This document shows, in pieces, positions 8,232 to 15,611 of a stretch of 34,626 nucleotides of DNA. The translations under genes were made by a program, and so were the position numbers. The stretch spans positions 1-34,626 of the forward strand of contig DGVV01000083.1 of the NCBI GenBank assembly GCA_002395085.1, given 5' to 3'. The notes under the pieces were generated by a model, which did no database searches, was not told the origin of the DNA, and saw nothing but the letters and a program-made list of their open reading frames with translations. The first letter of the stretch is position 1. Every line of letters starts with the position of its first letter. The DNA is from Ruminococcus sp. UBA4275. Its GTDB lineage: Bacteria > Bacillota > Clostridia > Oscillospirales > Ruminococcaceae.

Positions 8232-10643
8232 ATGAAACATATTCGCAGATTCACAGCGGCGGCGCTCTCCGCAATCCTCAGCATGACTGCCCTGCTGCCG
8301 CTGCAAACCGTTCGTGCCGCAGAGCCGCTGCCTCCGTTCTCCCTGAGCGAATCGACCGAAACGATCACGAACCCCGGCATGGGCTACACGACGACGGTCT
8401 GGTACCGCTGCAAGCCGGAGAATACGCCTGTGCTGAATCCGACCGGCGCAATCGTGCTGATGTTCGTGGACATCGGTGCATTTTCCAGCGGTGAAAACGG
8501 CTCGGAAGATGCGGACGGCAATTACATTCCCGGCACGGATTATCCGCTGGACAGCGAATTCTTTGAAGGTCTGCGCGGTACACTCGAAAACTGCCGCCGC
8601 AACGGCTGCACCGTCGCGCTGCGCTTCCGTTACGATGATGACGGCACGCGCAATCCCGAACCTGCCACCTTCGAGATGCTCAAAGACCACATCCGCCAGA
8701 TCGACGAAGACGGTTTCCTGCGCGATTATCAGGACATCCTGATGTTCGTGGAGTCGGGATTTGTCGGGTGCTACGGCGAACAGTGGGGCGGCAAATACTG
8801 CTCCCTCGAACAGAAAGCCGAACTCCTCGAACTGATGCTGAATGTCGTGCCGCCGCCGGTCTCCGTGACCGTCCGCACGCCGAATATCTTTGCACAGTGG
8901 GCGGGCATCAAACAGGCGGAGCTGGGTCAGTATGAACTCAATCCGGATTCTGCCGCGGCGCGCGTCGGGCTGTATGACGACGGCTATATGGGCTCGGACA
9001 GCGACCTCGGCACATATGCCAACCGCGAAGCTGAGACGACATGGCTCGGACAGCAGACGCAGTATGCCTATTTCGGCGGCGAATTCTCCGGCGATCTTGA
9101 ATTTGCGCAGAAATATGACACCTACCTCCCGCAGAATGCAATCCCCGAAATGTACAAAACGCATCTGAGCTACATCAACAGCAACATTTTCAAGCTCTAT
9201 CAGGATTACACCTTCAGCGCGGAATACGATGTGCAGGCGGGCGACCACAGTGCCTATTACGGCGAAACGGTGTTCAAATTCATCCGCGACCACCTCGGCT
9301 ACCGCTTCGTGCTGCGCGGGATTGACCTGCCGGAATCTGCTCCGCAGGGCGGCGATTTTCAGGCGGCATTTACAGTCGAGAATACCGGCTTTGCAAACCC
9401 GATCCGCGAACAGCAGGCGGAGATCCTGCTGGAACGTGACGGCTCTTTCTATCGCGCCCCGCTCGATTTTGATTCCCGCGAATGCCGCTCCTGCACGGTC
9501 ACAGAGAAGCAGTTTACCGTGAATCTTCCGGGCTGTCTCGAAGCCGGCAACTGGGACGTCTATCTGAAGCTGTCTGTCGGAGACCACGGCAAGGATTCCT
9601 ATTCGCAGATCGGACAGCGGTCTGTGCGCTTTGCCAATGACGGCGTGTGGCATTCCGGCCTCGGTGCGAATTACCTCGGCAACATCCGCATTACAGATGC
9701 AGAATCCGAACAGGATCAGAATAAGCACGCCCTCGGCATCGACGGCTGCACCGGCGACGGCATCCTCTACAGCATCCGCGATGTGCAGATCACGGACGGC
9801 GCGATTTCTACGCAGGCAGAGATCGACGAAAACATCCTCCGCGCCGATACAGGAACCGTACAGCTCTATCTCACGGGCGACGAGAAAAATCTCTACGTGC
9901 GCACACTCTATCCGGAAGCAGGAGAAGCGCCTGTCTGGAATTTACAGTTCACCAATGCGATGAACGGCGAACAATACTGGATCTACTACGCCTCCAACGG
10001 CTATGTCTATTTCAATCACGGAACACCGGTCGGCTGTCTGCACAGACACGGCATGGGCTGCTCCGAATTTCAGATCCCGCTGGGCGATGTCATGGGACTG
10101 GAACCCGGCGTCACCCTGAAAAATGTGCGGTTCTTCCTGCAGGACAGCGCCCATGACTGGGAACTGCTGGAAGACATCCGCTGTGAAACCTATACCCTCG
10201 ACGGCACATTTCCGGTCTTCAATGCGCGCAAACCGGTGCTGCTGTTTGAAGGCGAGTATTACGGGATGTGCGTCTGCACCGACATTCCTGACGGCAAATA
10301 TCAGTGGTATCACGACGGCAAGCCCATTGAAGGTGCAACAGAACCGGCGTATATGCTGGAAAATGCGTCATCTGCTGACAAGGGCGTCTACAGTGTGCGC
10401 ATCACAAACGGCGCGGGAATGGAGACGACTGCCGATGTGACAGATGTGCTGGATGTGGTCGGAATGCTCATGGGCGATGTGAACGACGACGGCAAGGTCA
10501 ACCGGCAGGATGTCCTTTCGGTGATGCAATTTCTGGTGACAGAGACCGACAACCTGCCTATTCCTTTTGCCGCCGATCTCGACGGCGACGGTCTCCTCAC
10601 CGCGCGTGACCTCTCTCTGCTGAAAGCGATGCTGCTTGCGTGA
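8232..10643 (+). CDS. Secreted DUF4874/DUF4832 protein with Ig-like domain and dockerin (803 aa)
   Basis: Putative cellulosomal carbohydrate-active protein of unknown reaction. A signal peptide (about 1-30) precedes a DUF4874-like region (about 45-215, beginning ITNPGMGYTTTVWY; ends near the GCYGEQWGG stretch) and a DUF4832-like region (about 220-430). This pair is usually found in predicted glycoside hydrolases. A beta-rich region (about 470-650) and an Ig-like domain (about 662-740, with YQWYHDGKPIEGATEPAY) follow. The C-terminal dockerin (about 745-800) has loops GDVNDDGKVNRQDVLSVMQF and ADLDGDGLLTARDLSLLKAM. This dockerin differs in its helix residues from those of the serpin, pectate lyase and cellulase in this window, so it may bind another cohesin. 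Start at 8232, preceded by GAGGT; a GTG three codons earlier is less likely. Probably in one transcript with the GGDEF gene. Confidence 0.85.
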   Translation: MKHIRRFTAAALSAILSMTALLPLQTVRAAEPLPPFSLSESTETITNPGMGYTTTVWYRCKPENTPVLNPTGAIVLMFVDIGAFSSGENGSEDADGNYIPGTDYPLDSEFFEGLRGTLENCRRNGCTVALRFRYDDDGTRNPEPATFEMLKDHIRQIDEDGFLRDYQDILMFVESGFVGCYGEQWGGKYCSLEQKAELLELMLNVVPPPVSVTVRTPNIFAQWAGIKQAELGQYELNPDSAAARVGLYDDGYMGSDSDLGTYANREAETTWLGQQTQYAYFGGEFSGDLEFAQKYDTYLPQNAIPEMYKTHLSYINSNIFKLYQDYTFSAEYDVQAGDHSAYYGETVFKFIRDHLGYRFVLRGIDLPESAPQGGDFQAAFTVENTGFANPIREQQAEILLERDGSFYRAPLDFDSRECRSCTVTEKQFTVNLPGCLEAGNWDVYLKLSVGDHGKDSYSQIGQRSVRFANDGVWHSGLGANYLGNIRITDAESEQDQNKHALGIDGCTGDGILYSIRDVQITDGAISTQAEIDENILRADTGTVQLYLTGDEKNLYVRTLYPEAGEAPVWNLQFTNAMNGEQYWIYYASNGYVYFNHGTPVGCLHRHGMGCSEFQIPLGDVMGLEPGVTLKNVRFFLQDSAHDWELLEDIRCETYTLDGTFPVFNARKPVLLFEGEYYGMCVCTDIPDGKYQWYHDGKPIEGATEPAYMLENASSADKGVYSVRITNGAGMETTADVTDVLDVVGMLMGDVNDDGKVNRQDVLSVMQFLVTETDNLPIPFAADLDGDGLLTARDLSLLKAMLLA

Positions 10644-10674
10644 CAATCCTACATAAAGCCGTCATAATTTGTTA

Positions 10675-10703
10675 TTGAGATTTATATTGCGGAATGGTAT
10701 AAT
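10675..10703 (+). promoter_or_regulatory. Sigma-A promoter of the pectate lyase gene
   Basis: TTGAGA (10675-10680) and TATAAT (10698-10703) with a 17-bp spacer and TGG before the -10. The predicted start near 10710 gives a leader of about 43 bases with AAGGAGGT (10740-10747) before the ATG at 10753. The -10 region lies partly in the left arm of an inverted repeat (10689-10722). Confidence 0.85.
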
Positions 10704-10722
10704 GTTGACAGTACCATTCCGC
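10689..10722 (+). repeat. Inverted repeat overlapping the pectate lyase promoter
   Basis: Perfect 11-bp arms GCGGAATGGTA (10689-10699) and TACCATTCCGC (10712-10722) around 12 bases. The left arm covers the end of the -10 spacer and the first two bases of TATAAT; the right arm begins just after the expected transcription start. In read-through RNA from upstream it forms a hairpin followed by a U-rich stretch (TATTTTATAC), so it can be the terminator of the preceding dockerin gene. As DNA it is placed like an operator. Confidence 0.6.
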
Positions 10723-10752
10723 TATTTTATACAGAAAATAAGGAGGTTTACC

Positions 10753-13644
10753 ATGAAAATCCGATCATCTTTGTGTGCGCGCCTGCTGGGAATCGCCTCG
10801 GCTGCAATGCTGACGCTTTCCGCAGCGCTCTCCCCTGCCGCCGTGATTCCGCACGCGGCTGCCATTTCGACGGACTATCCGCCGCAGCTCATCAACATTG
10901 CGGCAAAGGACGGCTCTGCGGTTCTCACGGAGACCGGTACAGCCGATAACTCCGCACTGACCGTCAAGGCGCTGGGCAGCGATCTCGCCCCCTCGTGGCG
11001 CTTTGACCGCGTGGGCAATGACTCCAACGGCACATTCTTCAAGCTCTGCAATGCCGAATCCGGCAGACTCCTCACCCCGCAGGGCTACAAGGTCAATGCC
11101 GGTGCAAAGGTCGTGGTTTACGGCAGCGAATCCGCAAAATCCCAGCACTGGTACGTCATCCCCGTGAAAAATGACCGCCTCGGAAACGGTCTCTACTACA
11201 AGATCGTCAACTACGAGAATACCGGTCTCGCGCTGACGCAGGGCAGCGGCGGGCTGACGCTGGAAAGCTATTCCGGCGCGGATAACCAGCTCTGGCTGCT
11301 CAATTCCGACGGCTTGCAGGGCTTTGCGGGCTATTGCACCAACGATCAGACCGGCAGCATCAAGGCGGCTGACATCGGCGGCTTGTTCGGAGAAGTTGTT
11401 GAGGTCAATAATTTCAACGACCTCAAAAAATATGCAACTGCCGATTCCCCGTATACAATTGTTGTGACCGGCGACATCAAGGTCACGAATCTGCAAAAAG
11501 ACAGTTCCGGCAGATATTACTGCCCCGACGGCAGAATCTATGTTCACAGCAACAAAACCATCATCGGCAGCTACGCAAAGCACACCATGTACAATGTGCA
11601 GTTCTGCACCTCCTCAAAGAGCGGCACCGGCAACAACCTCATCATCAAGAATTTCGATCTCCAGCACGATAAGGAATCCAACGGCAATGATTCCATCGTC
11701 GTGTATTTCGGTTCGGGCGAGAATCTCTGGGTTGACCACTGTACCTTTACCGGTCACTCCGATTACAACACCGCTTCCACCGGTCTTCCGGATTATGACA
11801 AGTTCCTCGCCTGCTGCTACGACGCCGATTACTGTACTGTCTCCGATACCGCGTTCGGTCTGCACGAATACGGTCTGATTCTCGGCTACCCCGATGACAC
11901 CGCGGATGTCAAGAACAAATACGACAATTTCCCGCGGATGTCAATTATCAGCAACAAGTTCCAGAAGACCCTCACGCGCGGTCCGGGACTCATGCGCTGG
12001 GGCTACTTCCATTCCCTCTGCAATTACGTCAACACCTTCAGCATGGCGTATACTGTCCACAGCGGATGTGACATCTTCGCGGAAAACTGCTATTATGAGA
12101 ACGGCGGCAACGTCATCTGCGACTGGAATCAGATCACCTACCCTGGCGCATACGCCGAAAGCGGCTCCAAATTCTCCGGATGCAGCCGCACAAAACAGGG
12201 CGAAGGCACTGCCAATAATCCGAGTACATCCAAGCCCAGTTCGTGGCGTCCGGGCGGCAATTACGCCTACACTGCCATCAGTGCCGACGCCGCAAAATCC
12301 TATTGCAGCAGCTATTCAGCAGCCCAAAGCAGCAGCGACAAAATGATGTATCTGCGGTTTGCAAAAGCGGGCATTCCCAGCGCAGGATTTACCGAAGCCC
12401 CCGGCGGCGGCAGCAGCTATACCGCAGCCGAATTTGCAGAAGGTACAACCTGCCGCTTCCGCAATGTCAATTCCGGTCTCTTTATGCAGATTGCTGACGG
12501 TAATGCGGCAAACGGCGCAAACATCCAGCAGTGGGGTACAGACGGCGAATCCCTCCACGACATCTGGAAACTCATCAGCGCCGGCGACGGCTACTACTAC
12601 ATCGCCTCCGCCCTCGATGACAATTACGTCCTCGATGTGGCAGGCAGAAAAACCGACAACGGCACGAATATCGACCTCTATCAGCGCAATGACGGCACGA
12701 ATCAGCAGTTCATGCTGACCGAGAACGGAGACGGCAGCTATAAGATCCGCACGCGCGTTTCCGGTGAGGCATCGGCTGTTGAAATCGAGAATGCATATAC
12801 CAATGCCGGTGCAAATGTTCAGCAGTGGGAAATCAACGGCGCAAACTGTCAGGACTGGGAGCTGATTCCCGCAGCAATTCCGGTCAGCGGCAGACTTGTG
12901 CGCAATCTTGTTGTGCTGGATGCCGAACGAGCAAACGGCTGGGGCGGCATCGCAGACAATACCGCTGTCGGCGCAAGCGTATTCGGTGACCGCGATTTCA
13001 CGCTGACCGCCATCCCCGAAGAACTCATGGGCGCGGAACAGATAATCACCGCCTGCGATTCCAAAAATGCAGCCGGTGATCTCGCCTCCTTCACCGCTGC
13101 GGCAGATATTACGGTTTATGTCGCACTCGACCAGCGCGTCACCAGTATCCCCGCGTGGCTTACCGCTTACACCAAGACTGCGGGTACGGTTGATCTCTCG
13201 AACAATGTCCGCTGCGATCTCTATGCCCTCAATGCCGATGCCGGCACAAAAATTATCCTCGGCACAAACGGTCAGAACGGCGGTGTCGTAAATTACACGG
13301 TCTTTGCGGCAGAACGCAAGGCAGTCACCACCACCACTACCACCCTCACGACCACCACGACAACCACAACTGCCACGACCACGACGGAAACCGTCACCAC
13401 AACCACCCTCACCAGCACTACAGTCTCCGATGAACCGCAGACCACCCTGCGCGGCGATGTCAACGATGACGGCGCAGTCGATGTTAAAGATGCGGTAATG
13501 CTTGCACGGTACGTCGGCGGCGACGCAACCGCATCGCTGACGGAAAAAGGCGAACGCAACGCGGAACTCGACGGCAAAGCGGGCATCTCCCCCACTGACC
13601 TCACCACGCTGCTGCGCGCCCTCGCAAGACTCATCACCCTGTAA
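10753..13644 (+). CDS. Secreted PL1 pectate lyase with ricin-like modules and dockerin (963 aa)
   Basis: Cellulosomal pectin-degrading enzyme. A signal peptide (about 1-37) is followed by a ricin-type beta-trefoil-like module (about 45-190, QHW and QLW repeats). The polysaccharide lyase family 1 domain (about 205-485) shows the hallmark LWVDHCTF (about 325), matching the vWiDH motif. An arginine-bearing segment, RGPGLMRWGYFH, resembles the PL1 catalytic RxPxxR region. A second ricin-like module (about 560-710, QQW/DIW/QQF repeats) follows, then a beta-rich domain (about 715-855) common in such enzymes, a threonine-rich linker (about 857-896) and a dockerin (about 898-960). The first dockerin loop GDVNDDGAVDVKDAVMLARY is canonical; the second, AELDGKAGISPTDL, has weaker calcium ligands. 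Start chosen for AAGGAGGT five bases before the ATG; a hairpin terminator follows the stop. Confidence 0.93.
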   Translation: MKIRSSLCARLLGIASAAMLTLSAALSPAAVIPHAAAISTDYPPQLINIAAKDGSAVLTETGTADNSALTVKALGSDLAPSWRFDRVGNDSNGTFFKLCNAESGRLLTPQGYKVNAGAKVVVYGSESAKSQHWYVIPVKNDRLGNGLYYKIVNYENTGLALTQGSGGLTLESYSGADNQLWLLNSDGLQGFAGYCTNDQTGSIKAADIGGLFGEVVEVNNFNDLKKYATADSPYTIVVTGDIKVTNLQKDSSGRYYCPDGRIYVHSNKTIIGSYAKHTMYNVQFCTSSKSGTGNNLIIKNFDLQHDKESNGNDSIVVYFGSGENLWVDHCTFTGHSDYNTASTGLPDYDKFLACCYDADYCTVSDTAFGLHEYGLILGYPDDTADVKNKYDNFPRMSIISNKFQKTLTRGPGLMRWGYFHSLCNYVNTFSMAYTVHSGCDIFAENCYYENGGNVICDWNQITYPGAYAESGSKFSGCSRTKQGEGTANNPSTSKPSSWRPGGNYAYTAISADAAKSYCSSYSAAQSSSDKMMYLRFAKAGIPSAGFTEAPGGGSSYTAAEFAEGTTCRFRNVNSGLFMQIADGNAANGANIQQWGTDGESLHDIWKLISAGDGYYYIASALDDNYVLDVAGRKTDNGTNIDLYQRNDGTNQQFMLTENGDGSYKIRTRVSGEASAVEIENAYTNAGANVQQWEINGANCQDWELIPAAIPVSGRLVRNLVVLDAERANGWGGIADNTAVGASVFGDRDFTLTAIPEELMGAEQIITACDSKNAAGDLASFTAAADITVYVALDQRVTSIPAWLTAYTKTAGTVDLSNNVRCDLYALNADAGTKIILGTNGQNGGVVNYTVFAAERKAVTTTTTTLTTTTTTTTATTTTETVTTTTLTSTTVSDEPQTTLRGDVNDDGAVDVKDAVMLARYVGGDATASLTEKGERNAELDGKAGISPTDLTTLLRALARLITL

Positions 13645-13650
13645 CAACAA

Positions 13651-13682
13651 GCGGCACACATCCAGATGAGGGTGTGTGCCGC
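13651..13682. terminator. Bidirectional hairpin between pectate lyase and kptA
   Basis: Thirteen-bp stem (13651-13663 with 13670-13682, one G-T pair) and a 6-base loop between the two convergent stops, six bases after one and three after the other. T runs are weak on both sides, so it probably ends or protects both transcripts without being a textbook intrinsic terminator. Confidence 0.55.
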
Positions 13683-13685
13683 ACT

Positions 13686-14231
13686 TCACTTTTCACAGAC
13701 CGTAAGATACGCCGGCGGAACATTTTCCGTCAGCCAGACGCCGTTCTCCGACTGATAAAACCGGAATCCTGCACGGTGCATATCCCCTGCGCGAACCGTC
13801 AGAATCACCGGCTTACCGTGCCGCTGCCCGACCGTTTTCGCCGTATCTGCGTCCTTTGACAGATGTACAAATTGCCGGCTTCCGGGAAGAAGCCCCTGCG
13901 CCATGATGCTTTCCAGAAAACGGGTCGCAGTCCCGTGCCAGAGTATCTCCGGCGGCGCAGTCGGCACAAGCCCCAGATCCACCTGCACAGAATGCCCCTG
14001 ATTCGCACGAATGTGCGTATGCGTTTCGTTAAATGAATAGCGCTGTTTGTTGTCCGTCCGCACAATCTCCTCCAGCATCGCCATATCCACCGGATGCCCC
14101 GCTGCCTGCATCCCGCGCAGCAGAGAAGGCACATCCGCCCAGCCCTGCACATCCAGCGTAATGCCGGCAGCATCTGGCTGATGCCGCAGAATCAGCGAAA
14201 GAAATTTGCTGTGACTTGTCAGATTTCCCAT
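13686..14231 (-). CDS. kptA: RNA 2'-phosphotransferase, Tpt1/KptA family (181 aa)
   Basis: Enzyme family that transfers an internal 2'-phosphate from RNA to NAD+, giving ADP-ribose 1'',2''-cyclic phosphate. The bacterial role is unsettled because most bacteria lack the tRNA splicing that makes the substrate. Conserved motifs are present: SKFLSLILRHQP at the N-terminus, then HTHIRANQGHSV, LWHGTATRFLESIMAQGL and RQFVHLSKDADTA, with the catalytic Arg-His-Arg-Arg set expected in these segments. The length matches the family (about 180). Start at 14231 is chosen because AAGGAGG lies nine bases upstream and its consensus promoter lies just beyond; a longer frame would run through that promoter. A single-gene transcript. 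Confidence 0.93.
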   Translation of the reverse strand: MGNLTSHSKFLSLILRHQPDAAGITLDVQGWADVPSLLRGMQAAGHPVDMAMLEEIVRTDNKQRYSFNETHTHIRANQGHSVQVDLGLVPTAPPEILWHGTATRFLESIMAQGLLPGSRQFVHLSKDADTAKTVGQRHGKPVILTVRAGDMHRAGFRFYQSENGVWLTENVPPAYLTVCEK

Positions 14232-14253
14232 ATCATTCGCCTCCTTTTTGGAT

Positions 14254-14282
14254 ATTATAGCACTGTTGCAAAAGATTGTCAA
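14254..14282 (-). promoter_or_regulatory. Sigma-A promoter of kptA
   Basis: On the minus strand perfect TTGACA (14277-14282) and TATAAT (14254-14259) with a 17-bp spacer and TGC before the -10. It diverges from the rplJ promoter, with the two -35 boxes 26 bp apart. The leader before kptA is short, about 15 bases. Confidence 0.9.
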
Positions 14283-14308
14283 GCAGATGATTTTTTCGCA
14301 GAAATCGC

Positions 14309-14337
14309 TTGACAAAGCCGCCGATCTATGCTATAAT
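14309..14337 (+). promoter_or_regulatory. Sigma-A promoter of the rplJ-rplL operon
   Basis: Perfect TTGACA (14309-14314) and TATAAT (14332-14337) with a 17-bp spacer and TGC extended -10. The predicted start near 14344 leaves a leader of about 214 bases before rplJ, as expected for an autoregulated ribosomal protein operon. Confidence 0.92.
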
Positions 14338-14343
14338 AATTAG

Positions 14344-14489
14344 GCTTGATGAATGAAACATCCCGTATTCCCAAGACAGCAGGCAGCCGGTTCGCCGGCA
14401 GAAGTCCAGCCGAGGAGTGCCGGTTTCCGATTCGCATTCTGCGACGATATGGAATTCCGCCTCTCCGATTGTTCGGGAGAGGTTTTTTT
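14344..14489 (+). promoter_or_regulatory. L10 leader with attenuator terminator
   Basis: Long structured leader before rplJ. The upstream half (about 14385-14455) has complementary G/C-rich segments suited to the L10-binding fold. It ends in a textbook terminator: CCTCTCC (14460-14466) with GGAGAGG (14476-14482), then seven T (14483-14489), located 68 bases before the rplJ start. In Firmicutes the L10 leader binds the L10(L12)4 complex and controls read-through; position and layout match. The exact fold was not computed. Confidence 0.8.
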
Positions 14490-14557
14490 GCGCCGGTTTT
14501 CCGGTCAGACCTCCGGTTTCTCATCAGGGAATTCTCATCACACGGAGGTGAAACAAA

Positions 14558-15070
14558 ATGCCTAGTGAAAAGGTTTTGCAGGCAAAGCAGGCGAAGGTTC
14601 AGGCGCTCACCGAGCAGCTCAAGAATGCCGCTGCTTGCGTTCTCGTGGACTACAAGGGTATCACTGTTGCAGACGATACCAAGCTGCGCCGCGAGCTGCG
14701 TGAGGCTGGCGTGTCCTACTCTGTTCAGAAGAACACCCTGATCCGCATCGCTATGCACGAACTGGGCTATGAGCAGTTTGACGGTGTACTCGAAGGCACG
14801 ACCGCAATCGCAATCAGCGAGAGCGATCAGACTGTTGCAGCCCGCATTCTCGGTGAGTACGCTGAGAAATCTGACGGCAAGTTCAGCCTGAAGGCTGGTC
14901 TCGTCGATGGTGAGTTCTATGATGCCAACGGTGTCAAGGCTCTCTCCAAGATCCCGTCCAAGGAGGTCCTGCTCGCACAGCTCGTCGGCTCTCTCCAGGG
15001 TCCGATTCAGAAGCTCGCTGCTACGCTCAAGGCTCTCGCGGACAAGAAGGCAGAGGAGGAGGCAGCTTAA
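14558..15070 (+). CDS. rplJ: 50S ribosomal protein L10 (170 aa)
   Basis: Base of the ribosomal stalk, carrying L7/L12 dimers on the large subunit and acting as the autoregulator of this operon. The sequence shows the family N-terminus (KQAKVQALTEQLKNA, VLVDYKGITVADDTKLRRELREAGVSYSVQKNTL) and the C-terminal helix that binds L7/L12 (LAATLKALADKK). Length is normal. A ribosome site CGGAGGTG lies before the ATG. rplL follows 54 bases later. Codon use is that of a highly expressed gene, with many AAG and CTC codons. Confidence 0.98.
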   Translation: MPSEKVLQAKQAKVQALTEQLKNAAACVLVDYKGITVADDTKLRRELREAGVSYSVQKNTLIRIAMHELGYEQFDGVLEGTTAIAISESDQTVAARILGEYAEKSDGKFSLKAGLVDGEFYDANGVKALSKIPSKEVLLAQLVGSLQGPIQKLAATLKALADKKAEEEAA

Positions 15071-15124
15071 TTCTGCTGCTCCACCCACAATTATTATTTA
15101 TTATTTTTGTAAAGGAGAATTATC

Positions 15125-15499
15125 ATGGCTTCCGAAAAGACTATGAAGTTTATCGAAGATATTAAGGCTCTCTCCGTCCTCGAGCTGGCTGAGCTTGTCG
15201 AGGCAATCCAGGAGGAGTTCGGTGTTACCGCTGTTGTTGCAGCAGCAGGTCCGGCAGCAGGCGGCGCAGCAGGCGCAGCTGAGGCTGAGAAGACTGAGTT
15301 CGACGTTGTCCTCACTTCCTTCGGTGATGCTAAGATGGGCGTCATCAAGGCTGTTAAGGACGTTCTGGGTCTCGGCCTCAAGGAGGCAAAGGCTGCTGTT
15401 GAGGGTCTCGGCACTCTGAAGGAGGCTTGCCCGAAGGCAGAGGCTGAGGAGATCAAGAAGAAGCTCGAAGAGGCTGGTGCTAAGATCGAGCTGAAGTAA
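15125..15499 (+). CDS. rplL: 50S ribosomal protein L7/L12 (124 aa)
   Basis: Stalk protein that recruits translational GTPases. The N-terminal dimerisation segment (FIEDIKALSVLELAELVEAI) is followed by an alanine/glycine-rich hinge (about 39-58) and the conserved C-terminal domain (EFDVVLTSFGDAKMGVIKAV, LGLGLKEAKAAVEG). Length is normal. AAAGGAG precedes the ATG. It is the last gene of the operon and is followed by a strong terminator. Confidence 0.98.
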   Translation: MASEKTMKFIEDIKALSVLELAELVEAIQEEFGVTAVVAAAGPAAGGAAGAAEAEKTEFDVVLTSFGDAKMGVIKAVKDVLGLGLKEAKAAVEGLGTLKEACPKAEAEEIKKKLEEAGAKIELK

Positions 15500-15517
15500 T
15501 TTTCTTCAGTAACCGGA

Positions 15518-15552
15518 AAGACCGCTGTACCTCGGTACGGCGGTCTTTTTTT
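15518..15552 (+). terminator. Terminator of rplJ-rplL
   Basis: Thirteen-bp stem (15518-15530 with 15535-15547, one G-U pair) with a tight 4-base loop and a run of seven T, starting 19 bases after the rplL stop. A strong intrinsic terminator. Confidence 0.93.
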
Positions 15553-15566
15553 GTACGCTTCTGCGC

Positions 15567-15604
15567 AAAAATTACTCCGGATCTGCATGAGGCAGATCCG
15601 GAGT
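15567..15604 (-). terminator. Terminator of the GH9 cellulase gene
   Basis: Perfect 13-bp stem ACTCCGGATCTGC/GCAGATCCGGAGT (15574-15586 with 15592-15604) and a 5-base loop, followed on the minus strand by AATTTTTG. It lies eight bases beyond the cellulase stop. TTTT on the plus side may let it also stop read-through from rplL. Confidence 0.88.
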
Positions 15605-15611
15605 TTTGGGT

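Noticed and set aside
8127..9728. Minus-strand open frame (533 codons) opposite the DUF4874/DUF4832 gene
   Set aside because: Antisense to a protein with signal peptide, recognised domains and dockerin; no promoter or ribosome site fits.
13324..13430. Short tandem DNA repeat within the pectate lyase gene (and a similar one at 15855-15945 in the GH9 gene)
   Set aside because: These are threonine codon runs (ACN) encoding inter-domain linkers, not independent repeat elements.
12316..13689. Minus-strand open frame (457 codons) opposite the pectate lyase C-terminus
   Set aside because: Runs through the Thr linker and dockerin codons of the real gene and into the terminator; no start signal.
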